Notes under the pieces: model-generated
Told to the model about the DNA's origin: nothing
The model's database searches: none
The model's input: the letters and a program-made list of their open reading frames with translations, nothing else
In this document: positions 17,323 to 29,261 of the stretch, one piece after another
How the letters are laid out: each line of letters begins with the position of its first letter
Position numbering within the stretch: position 1 is the stretch's first letter
NCBI GenBank assembly: GCA_020851455.1
Contig: JADZCT010000038.1
Span: 82,715-146,714, forward strand
DNA from: Gemmatimonadaceae bacterium
Lineage (GTDB): Bacteria > Gemmatimonadota > Gemmatimonadetes > Gemmatimonadales > Gemmatimonadaceae
DNA: 64,000 nt
Direction of reading: 5' to 3'
Translations under genes and position numbers: made by a program

Positions 17323-17892
17323 CTAGAAGACCTTCGTCCATGTTCCGCCGGAGGCATACCGCCACCATTGCGACCGGCCCGTTGCCCGCTCCACGAGCAG
17401 AGCGCGCGCATCCTGCGGCCTGTTGGTTCCCCGCGACGCCGTGACCGTGGTGATGTAGAAGCTCGCCGCCTCGCTCGCGCTCCCGTCACGGTGGAACACC
17501 ACTGCCTGGAACCCGGAAAGCGCCTTCGTGATGTTCACGTTGCCGCTTCCGGCTCCCGCCATCGTCGCGGCGCCCCCGCGGCCAAAGACGATTCCCTCGC
17601 CCAGCCGGACAGGCCGCATCGGCTCGCCCGTGTCAATCGTCCCGTTGTTGTTCCGGTCGGAATGAACGCGAAGAAGCTGGCCGACCGTGTCGAAGTACAC
17701 GATCATGTCGTGCTGCTCCGTCACTGCCTGGCGCTGCGCGGTAAGCATCGTCGTCCCGATCGCCTGGACGGCGCCATTGACGCGGAACCGCTGCACGTCA
17801 ATGCGCGGCAGGGCAACCGCGACCAGGATCCCCAGAACCGCGACCACGATCATCAGTTCTACGACGGTGAATCCTCTACGGAACTGGCGCAT
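17323..17892 (-). CDS. FimT/GspH-like prepilin, first gene of the minor pilin operon
   Basis: A 189-residue prepilin: leader MRQFRRG, then FTVVELMIVVAVLGILVAVA with Phe+1 and Glu+5. The C-terminal head resembles GspH/FimT (INVDVQRF-like strand, TMLTAQRQAVTEQHDMIVYF, then VVFHRDGSAS near residue 145). The start at 17892 is fixed by a strong GGAGGAGAG immediately upstream. It is the first gene of the four-pilin run. FimT/GspH proteins are minor components of type IV pili or type II secretion pseudopili; with PilV/W/X-like genes beside it, a pilus is more likely. FimT proteins in some species bind DNA during uptake. Confidence 0.85.
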   Translation of the reverse strand: MRQFRRGFTVVELMIVVAVLGILVAVALPRIDVQRFRVNGAVQAIGTTMLTAQRQAVTEQHDMIVYFDTVGQLLRVHSDRNNNGTIDTGEPMRPVRLGEGIVFGRGGAATMAGAGSGNVNITKALSGFQAVVFHRDGSASEAASFYITTVTASRGTNRPQDARALLVERATGRSQWWRYASGGTWTKVF

Positions 17893-18018
17893 CTCTCCTC
17901 CGGCCTGATGTATCATCATTTTCCATGCCACCAAGCAAGTGACTGGAGGCTAATGACTTACGTTACAGGATGTATGGTCTGGGGTATGCAACAAACTGCA
18001 CCAGCGCAGCATTCTGCA

Positions 18019-18032
18019 CTGTACGCGTACAG
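18019..18032. promoter_or_regulatory. Perfect 14-bp palindrome between pilin operon and regulator gene
   Basis: CTGTACGCGTACAG is a perfect 14-bp inverted repeat in the 185-bp gap between the FimT-like start and the NtrC-type regulator stop. It lies about 130 bp upstream of the pilin start, a typical distance for an enhancer bound by an NtrC-family activator. The surrounding gap (17893-18077) is visibly more AT-rich than the genes. No perfect sigma-54 promoter was found in it. The operator role is inference. Confidence 0.45.
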
Positions 18033-18077
18033 ACCGCGGAGCGTAGGATGCCTGGTGTCGCGCGTGGGGATCGTGCC

Positions 18078-19451
18078 CTATCCGAGTTCGTGGTGCCGGA
18101 TTTTGTAGAACAGCGTCCGCAAGCTGACGCCCAGGGCCGCGGCTGCCTCGCGACGGTTTCCGCCGGCGGATTCGAGCGCCGCGGCAATTGCCCTGCGTTC
18201 AGCGGCAGCCACGGCGGCCTCGAGTGTGTGCGGTGCCGCGCCCGCCTCACGCGCCGAATCGTCCAGATCGGCGCCGTGGCGGGCCCGGGATCCGGGCGGC
18301 GATGACAGGTCATGCGGGCCGAGCACCGACCGTTCGCTGAGCACCACGGCCCGTTCCAGGCAGTGTTCCAGTTCACGGACATTCCCGCGCCACGGCTGCG
18401 CCTCCAGCCACGCCACGGCCTCGTCACTCAGCGTTGCGGCCCGTCCCAGCCGCGACTCCAGGCGCGCCATGAAATGGCGCGCAAGGGGCGCGATGTCGCC
18501 GCGGCGCTCGCGCAGCGGCGCGAGGTGGATCGCCACGACGTTGAGCCGGTAAAAGAGGTCAGCCCTGAACACGCCCGCTGCGGCTTCGGCTTCCAGGTTC
18601 CGCGCGGTGGCGGCGACGAGGCGCACGTCCACGCGCCTGGTCTTCTTGTCGCCCACGCGGCGCACCTCGCCGTCCTGGAGCACGCGCAGCAGCTTCGCCT
18701 GCAGTTCCAGCGGGAGCTCGCCGATCTCGTCGAGGAAGAGCGTGCCGCCGTCGGCCTGCTCGAACAGGCCCGGCTTGTCGCCGACGGCGCCGGTGAACGC
18801 GCCGCGCACGTGCCCGAAGAGCTCCGACTCCAGAAGCGCGGCCGGTATGGCGGCGCAGTTGACAGCCACGAAAGCCGCCGCGGCGCGCGAGCCGGCCCGG
18901 TGAATTGCCTGGGCGATGACTTCCTTGCCCGTTCCGCTGTCGCCCGTGACCAGCACCGTGACGCGCTGGTCGGCGACGCGCGCCACGATGTCGAGCGCAG
19001 CCCGCATCTGGGAGCTCTCGGCGACGATGGCCCGCGACGCAGGAGCCGCCTCGATCTGTGCGCGCAGCCGGGCGACGTCGTGGCGCAGCCGCTCGCGTTC
19101 CTCCGCCTTTCGCAGCGTGAGGATCACCTCATCCGGCCGGAACGGTTTCGGGATGTAGTCGTAGGCGCCCTCCTTCATTGCGTTGAGCGCAGCCTCCTCG
19201 CCTCCGTACGCGCTCATCATGATGACCAGGGCGGTTCCGCCCGCTTCGCGGTACCGCCGCAGAAACTCGAGTCCGCCCACCCCGGCCATACGCACGTCGC
19301 AGAGGATGAGGTCGAACAGCTCGCCACCGGCCCGCGCGAGCGCGGCCGCGCCTTCCGACTCGGTCACGACGTCGTAGCCAGCGTCCGAGAGAAGAAGGCG
19401 CAGTCCCTGCCTGAGGCCGCCCTCGTCGTCCACCACGAGCACGCGGCTCAC
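18078..19451 (-). CDS. NtrC/PilR-type sigma-54-dependent response regulator
   Basis: A 457-residue regulator. The receiver domain (1-115) has acidic residues D8/D9, phospho-acceptor D52 (LILCDVRM) and KPF. The AAA+ domain has Walker A GDSGTGKE, the sigma-54 contact loop GAFTGA and Walker [15 protein letters not shown] Fis-type HTH ends the protein ([22 protein letters not shown]). It activates sigma-54 promoters when phosphorylated by the kinase encoded just upstream. The GTG start at 19451 overlaps the kinase stop (GTGA). The pilin operon lies immediately downstream, so a PilR-like role is likely. Confidence 0.93.
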   Translation of the reverse strand: MSRVLVVDDEGGLRQGLRLLLSDAGYDVVTESEGAAALARAGGELFDLILCDVRMAGVGGLEFLRRYREAGGTALVIMMSAYGGEEAALNAMKEGAYDYIPKPFRPDEVILTLRKAEERERLRHDVARLRAQIEAAPASRAIVAESSQMRAALDIVARVADQRVTVLVTGDSGTGKEVIAQAIHRAGSRAAAAFVAVNCAAIPAALLESELFGHVRGAFTGAVGDKPGLFEQADGGTLFLDEIGELPLELQAKLLRVLQDGEVRRVGDKKTRRVDVRLVAATARNLEAEAAAGVFRADLFYRLNVVAIHLAPLRERRGDIAPLARHFMARLESRLGRAATLSDEAVAWLEAQPWRGNVRELEHCLERAVVLSERSVLGPHDLSSPPGSRARHGADLDDSAREAGAAPHTLEAAVAAAERRAIAAALESAGGNRREAAAALGVSLRTLFYKIRHHELG

Positions 19452-20659
19452 GGATCCGGCCCGGCTGCGGGGAAGAACATCTTGAACGCTGCTCCTCCTT
19501 CGCGGGCTGTGTCCACCCACACCACCCCGCCAAGCTCCTCCACGGCGCGCGCCACTATCGCGAGGCCCAGCCCAGTGCCTCGTCCGGGTTCCTTGGTGGT
19601 GAAGAACGGCTCGAAGATGCGCTCGCGGTCCTCGGCCGGGACTCCGGGGCCGTCGTCTGCGACGAAGATGAGCACGCCGTGGGTGCCGGCGGCGAACTCG
19701 ACCCGCACGGGACGCGACTCGGGTGCCCGGGGGAACGTCGCCTTCTGGTCGTCGGTCGCGCGGCTCGCGCTTGACTCACGCGGAGGCCGCCAGTCCCAGC
19801 GCCGCGCGCCCACTACTATCGTTCCGCCCGGGGTCGCGTCCGCCGCGTTCAGGACCGTGTTCACGATCGCCTGCCGAAGTAGGTGCGGCCGCGCCCGGAT
19901 CGCCGGAAGGCCGTCGGGGAGGTCGAGCGCCGCCTTGACCTCCTTCAGCGCGCCCTGGGCGTCGAGGAGTGCGTATGCGCCGCGCACGCTCTCCGCCGGC
20001 TGCACGACTTCCGCGGCGGAGTCGCCCTGCCGGGCGTAGTCGAGCAGGCTGCGAACGATCTCGTCTATGCGCCCGAGCTCGGTCTGGATTCCCGCCACGA
20101 CCTCGGGGTCGGCGCCGCGTCTGCGGAGCACGTCCACGTACGTTCCAATCGCGCCGAGCGGGTTGCCGACCTCGTGCGCGATGCCGGCGGCGACGCGGCC
20201 CATCGTCGCGAGCTTCTCCGTGCGCACGAGCTGTCCCTGGGCATCGAGCAGGAAGTCGGTCATCCGGTTGATGCGCTCGCCGAGCGCGGCGAAATCGCTC
20301 GTCTCCGCGTCCGGGGCGCGCGCGGCCAGGTCGCCGCTGGCCACGGCATCCGCCGTCTCCACGATGCGCTGCATCGGGGTGAGCACGAGCCGCGTCACGA
20401 GGTAGTGGCCGAACGCAAGGAAAACTGCGACGTCCACGGTAACGAAGCCAAGGATGAACGGCATCATGCGGTCCGGAGCCGCGAGGTTCACGAGCACGCT
20501 CGTGAGCGCCACCAGCAGCAGAGCTACTGCCGCGAGGAACGCAAGGTTGAGCAGCAGCTCGGTCCGGAGCGCGGGTCGGCGTGGCATGCCTGACCGCAAT
20601 ATGTCCGGCAGCGGGCGCGGAGCAAGCTCGCGGCCAGCGGGCTCGCTGCGGGGCCGCAT
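19448..20659 (-). CDS. PilS/NtrB-like membrane sensor histidine kinase
   Basis: A 403-residue kinase. Two hydrophobic helices (about 33-55 and 64-90, from the first possible start) are followed by a HAMP-like linker ([23 protein letters not shown]). The H-box is [20 protein letters not shown], the N-box [14 protein letters not shown], the G1 box VADDGPGVP and the G2 box [10 protein letters not shown]. Little periplasmic sequence lies between the helices, so it may sense within the membrane, as PilS does. A start 72 nt further in (20587, MPRRPALR) is also possible; neither has a good ribosome-binding site. The partner is the NtrC-type regulator. Confidence 0.9.
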   Translation of the reverse strand: MRPRSEPAGRELAPRPLPDILRSGMPRRPALRTELLLNLAFLAAVALLLVALTSVLVNLAAPDRMMPFILGFVTVDVAVFLAFGHYLVTRLVLTPMQRIVETADAVASGDLAARAPDAETSDFAALGERINRMTDFLLDAQGQLVRTEKLATMGRVAAGIAHEVGNPLGAIGTYVDVLRRRGADPEVVAGIQTELGRIDEIVRSLLDYARQGDSAAEVVQPAESVRGAYALLDAQGALKEVKAALDLPDGLPAIRARPHLLRQAIVNTVLNAADATPGGTIVVGARRWDWRPPRESSASRATDDQKATFPRAPESRPVRVEFAAGTHGVLIFVADDGPGVPAEDRERIFEPFFTTKEPGRGTGLGLAIVARAVEELGGVVWVDTAREGGAAFKMFFPAAGPDP

Positions 20660-20663
20660 CGAG

Positions 20664-21689
20664 TCAGTCGCCGCGCGAGGCTGCCACGGCCGCGCGCGCG
20701 GCGGCCTGCACGCGCTCGCGCACGTCCTGCAGCGAGCCGTTCACCAGCGCGCCAGCAGCACGTGCGTGGCCGCCGCCGCCGAACGATCGGGCGAGGAGAT
20801 TCGCGTCAATGCCGGCGATCGAGCGAAACGAGACCTTCACCCGACCGTGCCCAAGGTCGCGGAAGAGGAGGGCCAGGCGGGTTCCGGCGATGGACCTCGG
20901 ATATTCCGCGAGGCCGTCGAGTTCGTCGGCGCTCACGCCATGACGATCGAGCGCGCTCGCGGGAATCGCCACCGACGCGACGCCGGCGGGATCAACATCG
21001 AGGGTCTCGAGCACTTCGCGCAGCAGGTGAAGGCGGCCGACGCTCATGGATGCGTAGATTCGGCGGTACATCACCTCCGGGTCCACCCCTGCGGCCACGA
21101 GCCGCGACGCCAGCGCGAGGCAACGCGCCGTGGTGTTGCTGAACCGGAACCCCCCTGTATCGGTGAGCAGCGCCGTGTAGAGCGCGGTCGCTATGTGCGG
21201 TGTGATTTCCAGCCCCGCCGTAACCGCGATGTCGTAGATGAGTTCGCCCGCGGCGCATGCGGACGCGTCAACGACGCCGACGCCGCCCGGGAGCTCGTCG
21301 CCCGGCGGATGGTGGTCAATCACCAGCGGAGGGAGTGGCAGCGCGCGCGCGGCCGGAGCCAGCGCGCCCATCCGGTCCACGGTTCCGATGTCCACGATAA
21401 CGAGCCGGCCGGCCGCCGCGAGCGCCGCGGCGCCGCGCGCAGATTCGTCGCGCACCCCGCCATCCAGCAGGTACGAGTACATCGCCGGCCACGGCGTGGG
21501 GTTGACGATGACCGCGTCAATGCCCTTCTGCGCCAGGAGCAGCGCAAGCGCGGCCTCCGAGCCACAGCCGTCGCCGTCCGCGCTCACGTGCGTGGAGATT
21601 GCGACGCTCCGCGCTGCGAAGAGGCGCGGCAGGAGTGCGTCAAGCGGGGCGCGGCGGCCCGCCGGAACGGCGGCTATGTCGTCAACCAT
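20664..21689 (-). CDS. nrnA: DHH/DHHA1 phosphoesterase, NrnA-like oligoribonuclease/pAp phosphatase
   Basis: A 341-residue DHH family protein. Motif I is HVSADGDGCGSEAAL (about 36-50), followed by VIVDIGTVDR, the DHHPPGD motif that names the family, and the DHHA1 C-terminal GGGHARAAGAL. NrnA-type enzymes degrade 2-5 nt RNA fragments and can dephosphorylate pAp. It lies 4 bp upstream of the kinase start and is probably cotranscribed with the two-component genes. RecJ-like exonucleases are excluded by length. Confidence 0.9.
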   Translation of the reverse strand: MVDDIAAVPAGRRAPLDALLPRLFAARSVAISTHVSADGDGCGSEAALALLLAQKGIDAVIVNPTPWPAMYSYLLDGGVRDESARGAAALAAAGRLVIVDIGTVDRMGALAPAARALPLPPLVIDHHPPGDELPGGVGVVDASACAAGELIYDIAVTAGLEITPHIATALYTALLTDTGGFRFSNTTARCLALASRLVAAGVDPEVMYRRIYASMSVGRLHLLREVLETLDVDPAGVASVAIPASALDRHGVSADELDGLAEYPRSIAGTRLALLFRDLGHGRVKVSFRSIAGIDANLLARSFGGGGHARAAGALVNGSLQDVRERVQAAARAAVAASRGD

Positions 21690-21760
21690 GCGCGATCAGA
21701 AGAGAAAAGAGAAGCGGCACCCGACCGGAAGCTGGCCGGGCGCCGCCTGAAAACTATCAG

Positions 21761-23233
21761 CTACTCGCGCTGAGCCGCCGTCTGGTTGGCGAGCTTCGAG
21801 TGGTGGCGCCCGTACATAAAGTAGATGCCGAGGCCGATCGCCATCCAGATCCCCAGCCGCAGCCACGTCGCCAGCGGGAGGAATGCCATCATGAAGAGGC
21901 AGATGAGGATGCCGAGGATCGGAACGAGGGGCACGAGCGGCGTCTTGAAGGCGCGCGGGATGTCCGGGCTGCGCACGCGCATCACCCAGACGCCCGCGCA
22001 CACGATCACGAACGCCAGCAGCGTGCCAATGGAGACCAGCTCGCCGAGCACGTCAATCGGGAAGAGGCCGCCAACGACCATCGCCACCGTGCCGGTGATG
22101 ATCGTGGCAAGCCATGGCGTGCGGTACTTGTGGTGCACGCGGCCGAAGACCGGCGGGAGGAGGCCATCGCGCGACATGGCGTAGAAGATGCGCGGCTGGC
22201 CGAGCAGCATCACGAGTACGACCGACGAGAGTCCGGCGATCGCGCCGATGTTGATGAAATAGGTGAGCCACTTGAGCGCCGGGCCGGCTGCGTCTATCGC
22301 CACGAACACCGGGTGCGGAACGTTGAGGTCGGTGTAGTGGGTAAGCCCGGTCATCACCAGCGCCATCAGCATATAGAGCACGGTACAGATGGCCAGCGAT
22401 GCCAATATGCCTATCGGCAGGTCACGCCTGGGGTTCTTGGCTTCCTGCGCGGCGGTCGAGACGGCGTCGAACCCGATGTACGCGAAGAACACCACCGCCG
22501 AGCCGCGGACGATTCCCGTCCAGCCGAAGTGCCCGAAGCCCTCGGGCCCTTGTGGCGGGATGAACGGATGCCAGTTGGCGGTATTCACGTACTGGAAGCC
22601 GAACGCGATCACTGCGATCACGATGCCGACCTTGATGAACACCGCGATGTTGTTGAACGTCGCGGACTCCTTGATCCCAACCACGAGCAGGAGAGTCAGC
22701 GCGGCGACGAGGAACATCGCGGGAAGGTTCACTATGGAGCCGGAGGCCTCGAACGACTTGCTCGCCTCGACCCACTTGAGCGGCGCGGACGCGACGGACG
22801 CAGGGATGTCGAAGCCGATCTCGTGCATGAGCGCCACGAAGTATCCCGACCAGCCGACGGAAACCGTTGATGCGGCGAAGAGGTATTCGAGGATGAGATC
22901 CCAGCCGATGATCCAGGCCCAGAACTCGCCGAGGGTCGCGTATCCGTACGTATACGCCGACCCGGCGATCGGGATCATCGAGGCGAACTCCGCGTAGCAG
23001 AGCCCTGCGAAGAGGCAACCGAATCCAGCGATGACGAAGCTGAACACGATGGCGGGCCCTGCGTACATCGCCGCGGCCTGCCCGGTGAGGACGAAGATAC
23101 CGGCGCCGATAATCGCACCGATGCCGAGCAGGGTGAGGTTGAGCGCGCCAAGACTGCGCTTGAGCGAGTTCTCGCCTTCCTCGGATGCCTCAGACATGAG
23201 CACGCTGAGGGGCTTCCTGGACAGCATCGTCAT
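21761..23233 (-). CDS. APC-superfamily amino-acid permease
   Basis: A 490-residue transporter with about 12-13 hydrophobic helices. The first helix carries the APC substrate signature IGAIIGAGIFVLTGQAAA. A conserved FFAYIGFDAVSTAAQEAKNP segment (about 235-255) resembles the CAT (cationic amino-acid transporter) branch. It probably imports amino acids using a proton or sodium gradient. It stands alone, with the guaB terminator on one side and nrnA on the other. Substrate cannot be read from sequence. Confidence 0.9.
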   Translation of the reverse strand: MTMLSRKPLSVLMSEASEEGENSLKRSLGALNLTLLGIGAIIGAGIFVLTGQAAAMYAGPAIVFSFVIAGFGCLFAGLCYAEFASMIPIAGSAYTYGYATLGEFWAWIIGWDLILEYLFAASTVSVGWSGYFVALMHEIGFDIPASVASAPLKWVEASKSFEASGSIVNLPAMFLVAALTLLLVVGIKESATFNNIAVFIKVGIVIAVIAFGFQYVNTANWHPFIPPQGPEGFGHFGWTGIVRGSAVVFFAYIGFDAVSTAAQEAKNPRRDLPIGILASLAICTVLYMLMALVMTGLTHYTDLNVPHPVFVAIDAAGPALKWLTYFINIGAIAGLSSVVLVMLLGQPRIFYAMSRDGLLPPVFGRVHHKYRTPWLATIITGTVAMVVGGLFPIDVLGELVSIGTLLAFVIVCAGVWVMRVRSPDIPRAFKTPLVPLVPILGILICLFMMAFLPLATWLRLGIWMAIGLGIYFMYGRHHSKLANQTAAQRE

Positions 23234-23354
23234 TGAGCAGGGCTCCCAAATTGACGCGGCGGAGCGTGCCCGATCAGTTCCGCTCCGCCGTCAGGTTGAC
23301 AAGCGTTGGACTGCGCGTGAAGCTGGCCCAGCGCATCGCACGTGTCAATAGAGC

Positions 23355-23401
23355 GCACTGAAAAAGTGCACAGGCGCGACGCGCCCGGTCATCGGCCGGG
23401 C
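23355..23401 (-). terminator. Two hairpins after guaB
   Basis: Reading on the minus strand after the guaB stop there is a 6-bp stem (GCCCGG/CCGGGC, 7-nt loop, 23383-23401). A second, smaller hairpin GCACT-TTTTC-AGTGC follows (23355-23369), with the T-run in its loop. Together they are a plausible terminator. Confidence 0.55.
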
Positions 23402-23413
23402 CGCGGTGGGCGA

Positions 23414-25457
<2,044 letters not shown>

Positions 25458-25503
25458 GGCAGGACCTTGTGAAGGGAGTGCGCCGGCGCGATACGGATCT
25501 GGC

Positions 25504-26508
25504 TCAGCCGCGCCAGCGCTTTCGTTCGCCCCGCACGTCAATGTGTACGTACGGGGCGTTGCCGCGGTTTCCATACACGCCCATCCCGCCCACCAGTTCC
25601 GGGTGGCGCTCCTCCACGATGTCCACCGCGCGGGCGATCGCGAGGATGTCGAAATACGAGACGCGGCCGTCGCCGTCGGCGTCGAGCGCGAGATCCACGG
25701 CGTCGCCGTACTGGTGGCGGCTGTCGGACGCCGCGCGCGGCACGCGCATGTTGTACAGCGGAGTGCGGAAGCCGGAGTGCACATCCACGAGCATTGGCCG
25801 GTAGCGTCCACCGAGCTGCTCGAGCACCAGTTCGACCTTGTCGAGGATGCGGCGGTCGAGGGCCACGTAGCGCGGCCACCGCTGCTGCCCGTCGTGGGTG
25901 AGGAAGTCGGCAAGCTGCAGGTGCTGCGTCACCCACAGGTCGGCGTCGCCGGGCCATACCTCGACGAACCCCTGCGGGGGCGCCTTCGCGCCACCCCTCG
26001 TGTGCTCGGCCGTGTAGGTACCGATTCGGTAGCCGTTCAGCGACGGCCCCACCTTGGCGTTGAATGGCACCATGACAGCGACCGTGAGGTCGCCGAGGAT
26101 CGTTCGGCTGCCGTTCTCCGTAACGGCGAGGTGGTAGAAGCCAGGGTTCGGCGGCGAGGTGACCGTTCCGCTGCCCAGCGCAGCGTACTGAGTGACGGCG
26201 CCCGAATCGGCCGCCTTCACCCACTGGTACATGGCGCCAGGTCGCGCGGGCGCGTTTTCGACGGGAAAGTCGAACCGTTCGTCGGGTAGCTTGAGGAGCA
26301 GGCGCACTTCGCCGCTCGATCCGAAAGCGTCCGCGCGGGACACGGCGCTCGGCGCAACGGGCGGGCCAAAGACGGACCCGAGCAGTCGCTGCGGCGGAAA
26401 CATGACCATCACGGCAATCACGATCGCCGCCAGCGCGCCGAATACCCCGGCCTGCCGGTACGACCAGCGGTCGTCACGGCGATCGGGCGGCAGGAGGTGG
26501 CTGGTCAT
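25504..26508 (-). CDS. M15 (DUF882-like) peptidase with a calcium-loop insertion
   Basis: A 334-residue protein with one N-terminal membrane helix (about 19-37), so it probably faces the periplasm. The C-terminal 110 residues form a Peptidase_M15 fold: zinc ligands H265 and D272 in SRHQYGDAVD, and H322 in YVHIDV. These enzymes cleave D-Ala-containing peptidoglycan bridges. Directly after the zinc motif lies DADGDGRVSYFD (276-287), which has all the spacing of an EF-hand or dockerin calcium loop. Residues about 60-240 are unrecognised and beta-rich. Probably a cell-wall hydrolase. Confidence 0.82.
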   Translation of the reverse strand: MTSHLLPPDRRDDRWSYRQAGVFGALAAIVIAVMVMFPPQRLLGSVFGPPVAPSAVSRADAFGSSGEVRLLLKLPDERFDFPVENAPARPGAMYQWVKAADSGAVTQYAALGSGTVTSPPNPGFYHLAVTENGSRTILGDLTVAVMVPFNAKVGPSLNGYRIGTYTAEHTRGGAKAPPQGFVEVWPGDADLWVTQHLQLADFLTHDGQQRWPRYVALDRRILDKVELVLEQLGGRYRPMLVDVHSGFRTPLYNMRVPRAASDSRHQYGDAVDLALDADGDGRVSYFDILAIARAVDIVEERHPELVGGMGVYGNRGNAPYVHIDVRGERKRWRG

Positions 26509-26557
26509 CCCGTTGTTATACGCCTGAGGCGGTGCGCGGAGCCATTCAGGCTGCCTG

Positions 26558-27592
26558 CTAGCGCCGCTCGATGGTGAGGAGGTCGAGGATCGGCGTACCG
26601 GCCGGCTCGCTCCGCCCGCTTCGAACCCGTGCTGTGACGGTCAGCTTCGTTAGCGGCGCGATCGAGCGCGCCTCGGCCAGGAGGTTGGGTGGGACGGCAA
26701 GGTACAGCACCACGTTCTCCGTGCCAGGGCCTCGGGCGAGGAGGTACGGCTCGTCGGGCGCCATCTCGACTCTGATCGGGTCGGCGTTCTGCAGCGCCAT
26801 GACCTCCACCTCCCATCGCACGACGCGGCCTTTCATTCCGGCCGGATCGGCGCGCAGGTCGGCGGCACGAATGCCAGGCGCGGCCGCGGAAGCGCCAACT
26901 TCCACGTCACCGTCGGGCACCCAGCCATCGAGTCGCACGCGGACCCACCCGGGCTGTCGGCTCACGACCTCCACTGAACCGCCAGGCGCGATGCTGCCCA
27001 GCGAAGAGCCGGACGGCAAGTCGTGCACCCGGGCGCCGCCGGACGATATCACGCCGCGGCTCTCGGCCTTGCCCGGCTGCGCCGGCGCGGCGGGGGAGGC
27101 GACCTCCCTGGTACGCACCGCCTGCGCGGGCAATGGAGGAGGAGGCCGCGTTCCTTTCTGCGCGCGACCGGTGTTCGCGGCCGCACTCCCGGCCGGAAGG
27201 GCGCTCGACGTGATCCACAGCGAGCGGCGTACGCGCGCCCACGTGCCTTGGCGCGCGATGACGTGCACGCCGGCGCCGGGCTGGAGGGTCGCGATGATGT
27301 CGCCGCTGGTCGAGGGCCTGGAGCGCAGGCGCAGGGTGATACGGCCCGAGACGGTCGCCGGGAACGAGTCGCGGGCCGAGCCCAGCCGGGACGCGTCCAC
27401 CCACCCTTCCATCGTCACCAGCGAGGCGTCGCCGGACGTCTCCCCCGTGGGTGTGACCGGCGCTCCGGGAGGAAGCGACGCCAGCGTCTGTCCGCCTGGG
27501 CGCTGGCGGCCCTCGGCGGCAGCCGTGGTGGCAACCTGCGCGTGTGCGGCGGTTGCGAGCGAAAGGAGGCAGAGGGCGTTGGCGAGGCGCAT
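26558..27592 (-). CDS. Secreted SH3-like (GW/bacterial SH3) domain protein
   Basis: A 344-residue exported protein. The signal peptide is about 1-18 (LLSLATAAHAQ). Two bacterial SH3-type repeats follow: GRITLRLRSRPSTSGDIIATL with WARVRRSLWI, and a second around residues 185-230 (VHDLPSGSSLGSI, GWVRVRLDGWV). The C-terminal 110 residues (GRVVRWEVEVMALQNADP) are unrecognised. SH3b domains often bind cell-wall peptides. The start at 27592 gives a clean signal peptide; an upstream ATG at 27628 would place extra residues before it. It is divergent from gpmI. Confidence 0.72.
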   Translation of the reverse strand: MRLANALCLLSLATAAHAQVATTAAAEGRQRPGGQTLASLPPGAPVTPTGETSGDASLVTMEGWVDASRLGSARDSFPATVSGRITLRLRSRPSTSGDIIATLQPGAGVHVIARQGTWARVRRSLWITSSALPAGSAAANTGRAQKGTRPPPPLPAQAVRTREVASPAAPAQPGKAESRGVISSGGARVHDLPSGSSLGSIAPGGSVEVVSRQPGWVRVRLDGWVPDGDVEVGASAAAPGIRAADLRADPAGMKGRVVRWEVEVMALQNADPIRVEMAPDEPYLLARGPGTENVVLYLAVPPNLLAEARSIAPLTKLTVTARVRSGRSEPAGTPILDLLTIERR

Positions 27593-27701
27593 CGCTGGAA
27601 GGGCCGTGTGACGGAAAGTACATTGCATCGCGCGTCACGCCGCGACGACACTGGCTTTCGCGGCCAATCCAAATTACCACATTTCCGACCCCCGGCCCAA
27701 G

Positions 27702-29261
27702 ATGCACAGCGCCGACAGGCGCCCCGTGGTTCTCGTCGTCCTCGACGGATGGGGGTATCGCCCCCAGGCAGAGGGCAACGCGATCGCGCATGCGCGTATC
27801 CCCACGTGGAACCGGCTCTGGGAGCGCGGCGCGCGCACGCTCCTGAAGGCGTCGGGGCTCGCGGTTGGCCTCCCGGAGGGGCAGATCGGGACCAGCGAGG
27901 TCGGTCACCTGAACCTCGGCGCCGGCCGCGTGGTGATGCAGGACCTCCCGCGGATCTCCGAGGCGATCAGGTCGGGCGAGTTCTTCCGGAACGAGGCACT
28001 GCGCGCCGCCTGCGCGCACGTCCGCCGGACCGGCGGCACGCTGCACCTCATGGGCCTCGTGGGCGACGGCGGGGTGCACGCCCACCAGTCGCACGCGCTG
28101 GCGCTGCTTGACCTGGCGGAGCGGGAACAGGCCGGGCGCATTGCGATTCACGCCCTCATGGACGGCCGCGATACGATGCCGACCTCGGGGCTCGGGTACC
28201 TCACCGCGCTGGCCGGCGCCCTCCGCGGGCGCGCCACCATCGCGAGCGTTGGGGGACGGTACTACGGAATGGATCGCGACAAGCGCTGGCCGCGGATCGA
28301 AAAGTGGTATCGCGCCGCGGTCACGGGCGAGGGTCCCGCCGCAGCTGACCCGCTCACCGTGGTACGCGAGTCGTACGCGCGCGACGTGACGGACGAGTTC
28401 GTCGTCCCCGCGACGATCCACGCCAACGGCGCGCCCGTTGCGCCCATGCGCGACGGCGACGCCCTGATCACCTGGAACTACAGGGCCGACCGGATGCGCC
28501 AGATCGTGCGCGCCGTTGCCGTGGACGGCTTCGACGGCTTCGCGACTGGCAAGCGCCCCGCGCTCGGCGTCACGACGATGACGCAGTACGACGCCACGTT
28601 CGGGCTGCCGGCGGCATTCGCGCCAATGTCCATGGCGCGCATCGTGGCGGAGGTGCTGTGCGATGCGGGCCTCACGCAGCTGAGGACTGCCGAGACCGAG
28701 AAGTACGCGCACGTCACGTACTTCTTCAACGGCGGGGTCGAGGCGCCGTACAGGGGCGAGGAGCGGCGGCTGGTGCCCAGCCAGCAGGTCGCGACGTACG
28801 ACCTGGCACCCGAGATGAGCGCGCCGGGTATCACGGACGTACTCTGCGGGGCCATCGAGGCGCGCGAGCACGCCTTCGTGCTCTGCAACTACGCCAACGG
28901 AGACATGGTGGGACACACCGGCAACTTCCCGGCGACCGTACGGGCCTGCGAGGTCGTGGATGAATGCCTTACGCGCGTGGTTGCGAGCGCCGGGAAGGCA
29001 GGCGCGCGGCTGCTCGTCACGGCCGACCACGGCAACTGCGAGATGATGATTGACCCGGCTACGGGCGGGCCGCACACGGCCCACACCACGAACCCGGTGC
29101 CATTCGTGCTCGTTGACCAGTCTGTCTCGCTCGGCAGCGGCGACGTGCTGCGGACGGGCGGCGCCCTCTGCGATGTTGGACCGACGATCCTTTCCCTGCT
29201 TGGCCTCGGCCAGCCCGACGAAATGACCGGGCGCACCCTTCTTCAGGCGGTCCCTGCGTGA
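27702..29261 (+). CDS. gpmI: Cofactor-independent phosphoglycerate mutase
   Basis: A 519-residue iPGM of the alkaline phosphatase superfamily. Signature segments: VVLDGWGYR (about 10-18), the phosphoserine region GTSEVGHLNLGAGR, LMDGRDT with the MPTSG loop, and TADHGNCEMM with the metal ligands near the C-terminus. It interconverts 3- and 2-phosphoglycerate in glycolysis without 2,3-bisphosphoglycerate, using manganese. The ATG follows a divergent promoter gap of 109 bp. The next gene begins inside its stop codon. Confidence 0.96.
   Translation: MHSADRRPVVLVVLDGWGYRPQAEGNAIAHARIPTWNRLWERGARTLLKASGLAVGLPEGQIGTSEVGHLNLGAGRVVMQDLPRISEAIRSGEFFRNEALRAACAHVRRTGGTLHLMGLVGDGGVHAHQSHALALLDLAEREQAGRIAIHALMDGRDTMPTSGLGYLTALAGALRGRATIASVGGRYYGMDRDKRWPRIEKWYRAAVTGEGPAAADPLTVVRESYARDVTDEFVVPATIHANGAPVAPMRDGDALITWNYRADRMRQIVRAVAVDGFDGFATGKRPALGVTTMTQYDATFGLPAAFAPMSMARIVAEVLCDAGLTQLRTAETEKYAHVTYFFNGGVEAPYRGEERRLVPSQQVATYDLAPEMSAPGITDVLCGAIEAREHAFVLCNYANGDMVGHTGNFPATVRACEVVDECLTRVVASAGKAGARLLVTADHGNCEMMIDPATGGPHTAHTTNPVPFVLVDQSVSLGSGDVLRTGGALCDVGPTILSLLGLGQPDEMTGRTLLQAVPA

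Noticed and set aside
17980..18000. Sigma-54 promoter candidate upstream of the pilin operon (TGGTGCAG, TTTG, TTGCA on the minus strand)
   Set aside because: The GG-to-GC spacing is 11 nt rather than the strict 10, and the -24 half matches poorly. It was not called as a promoter.
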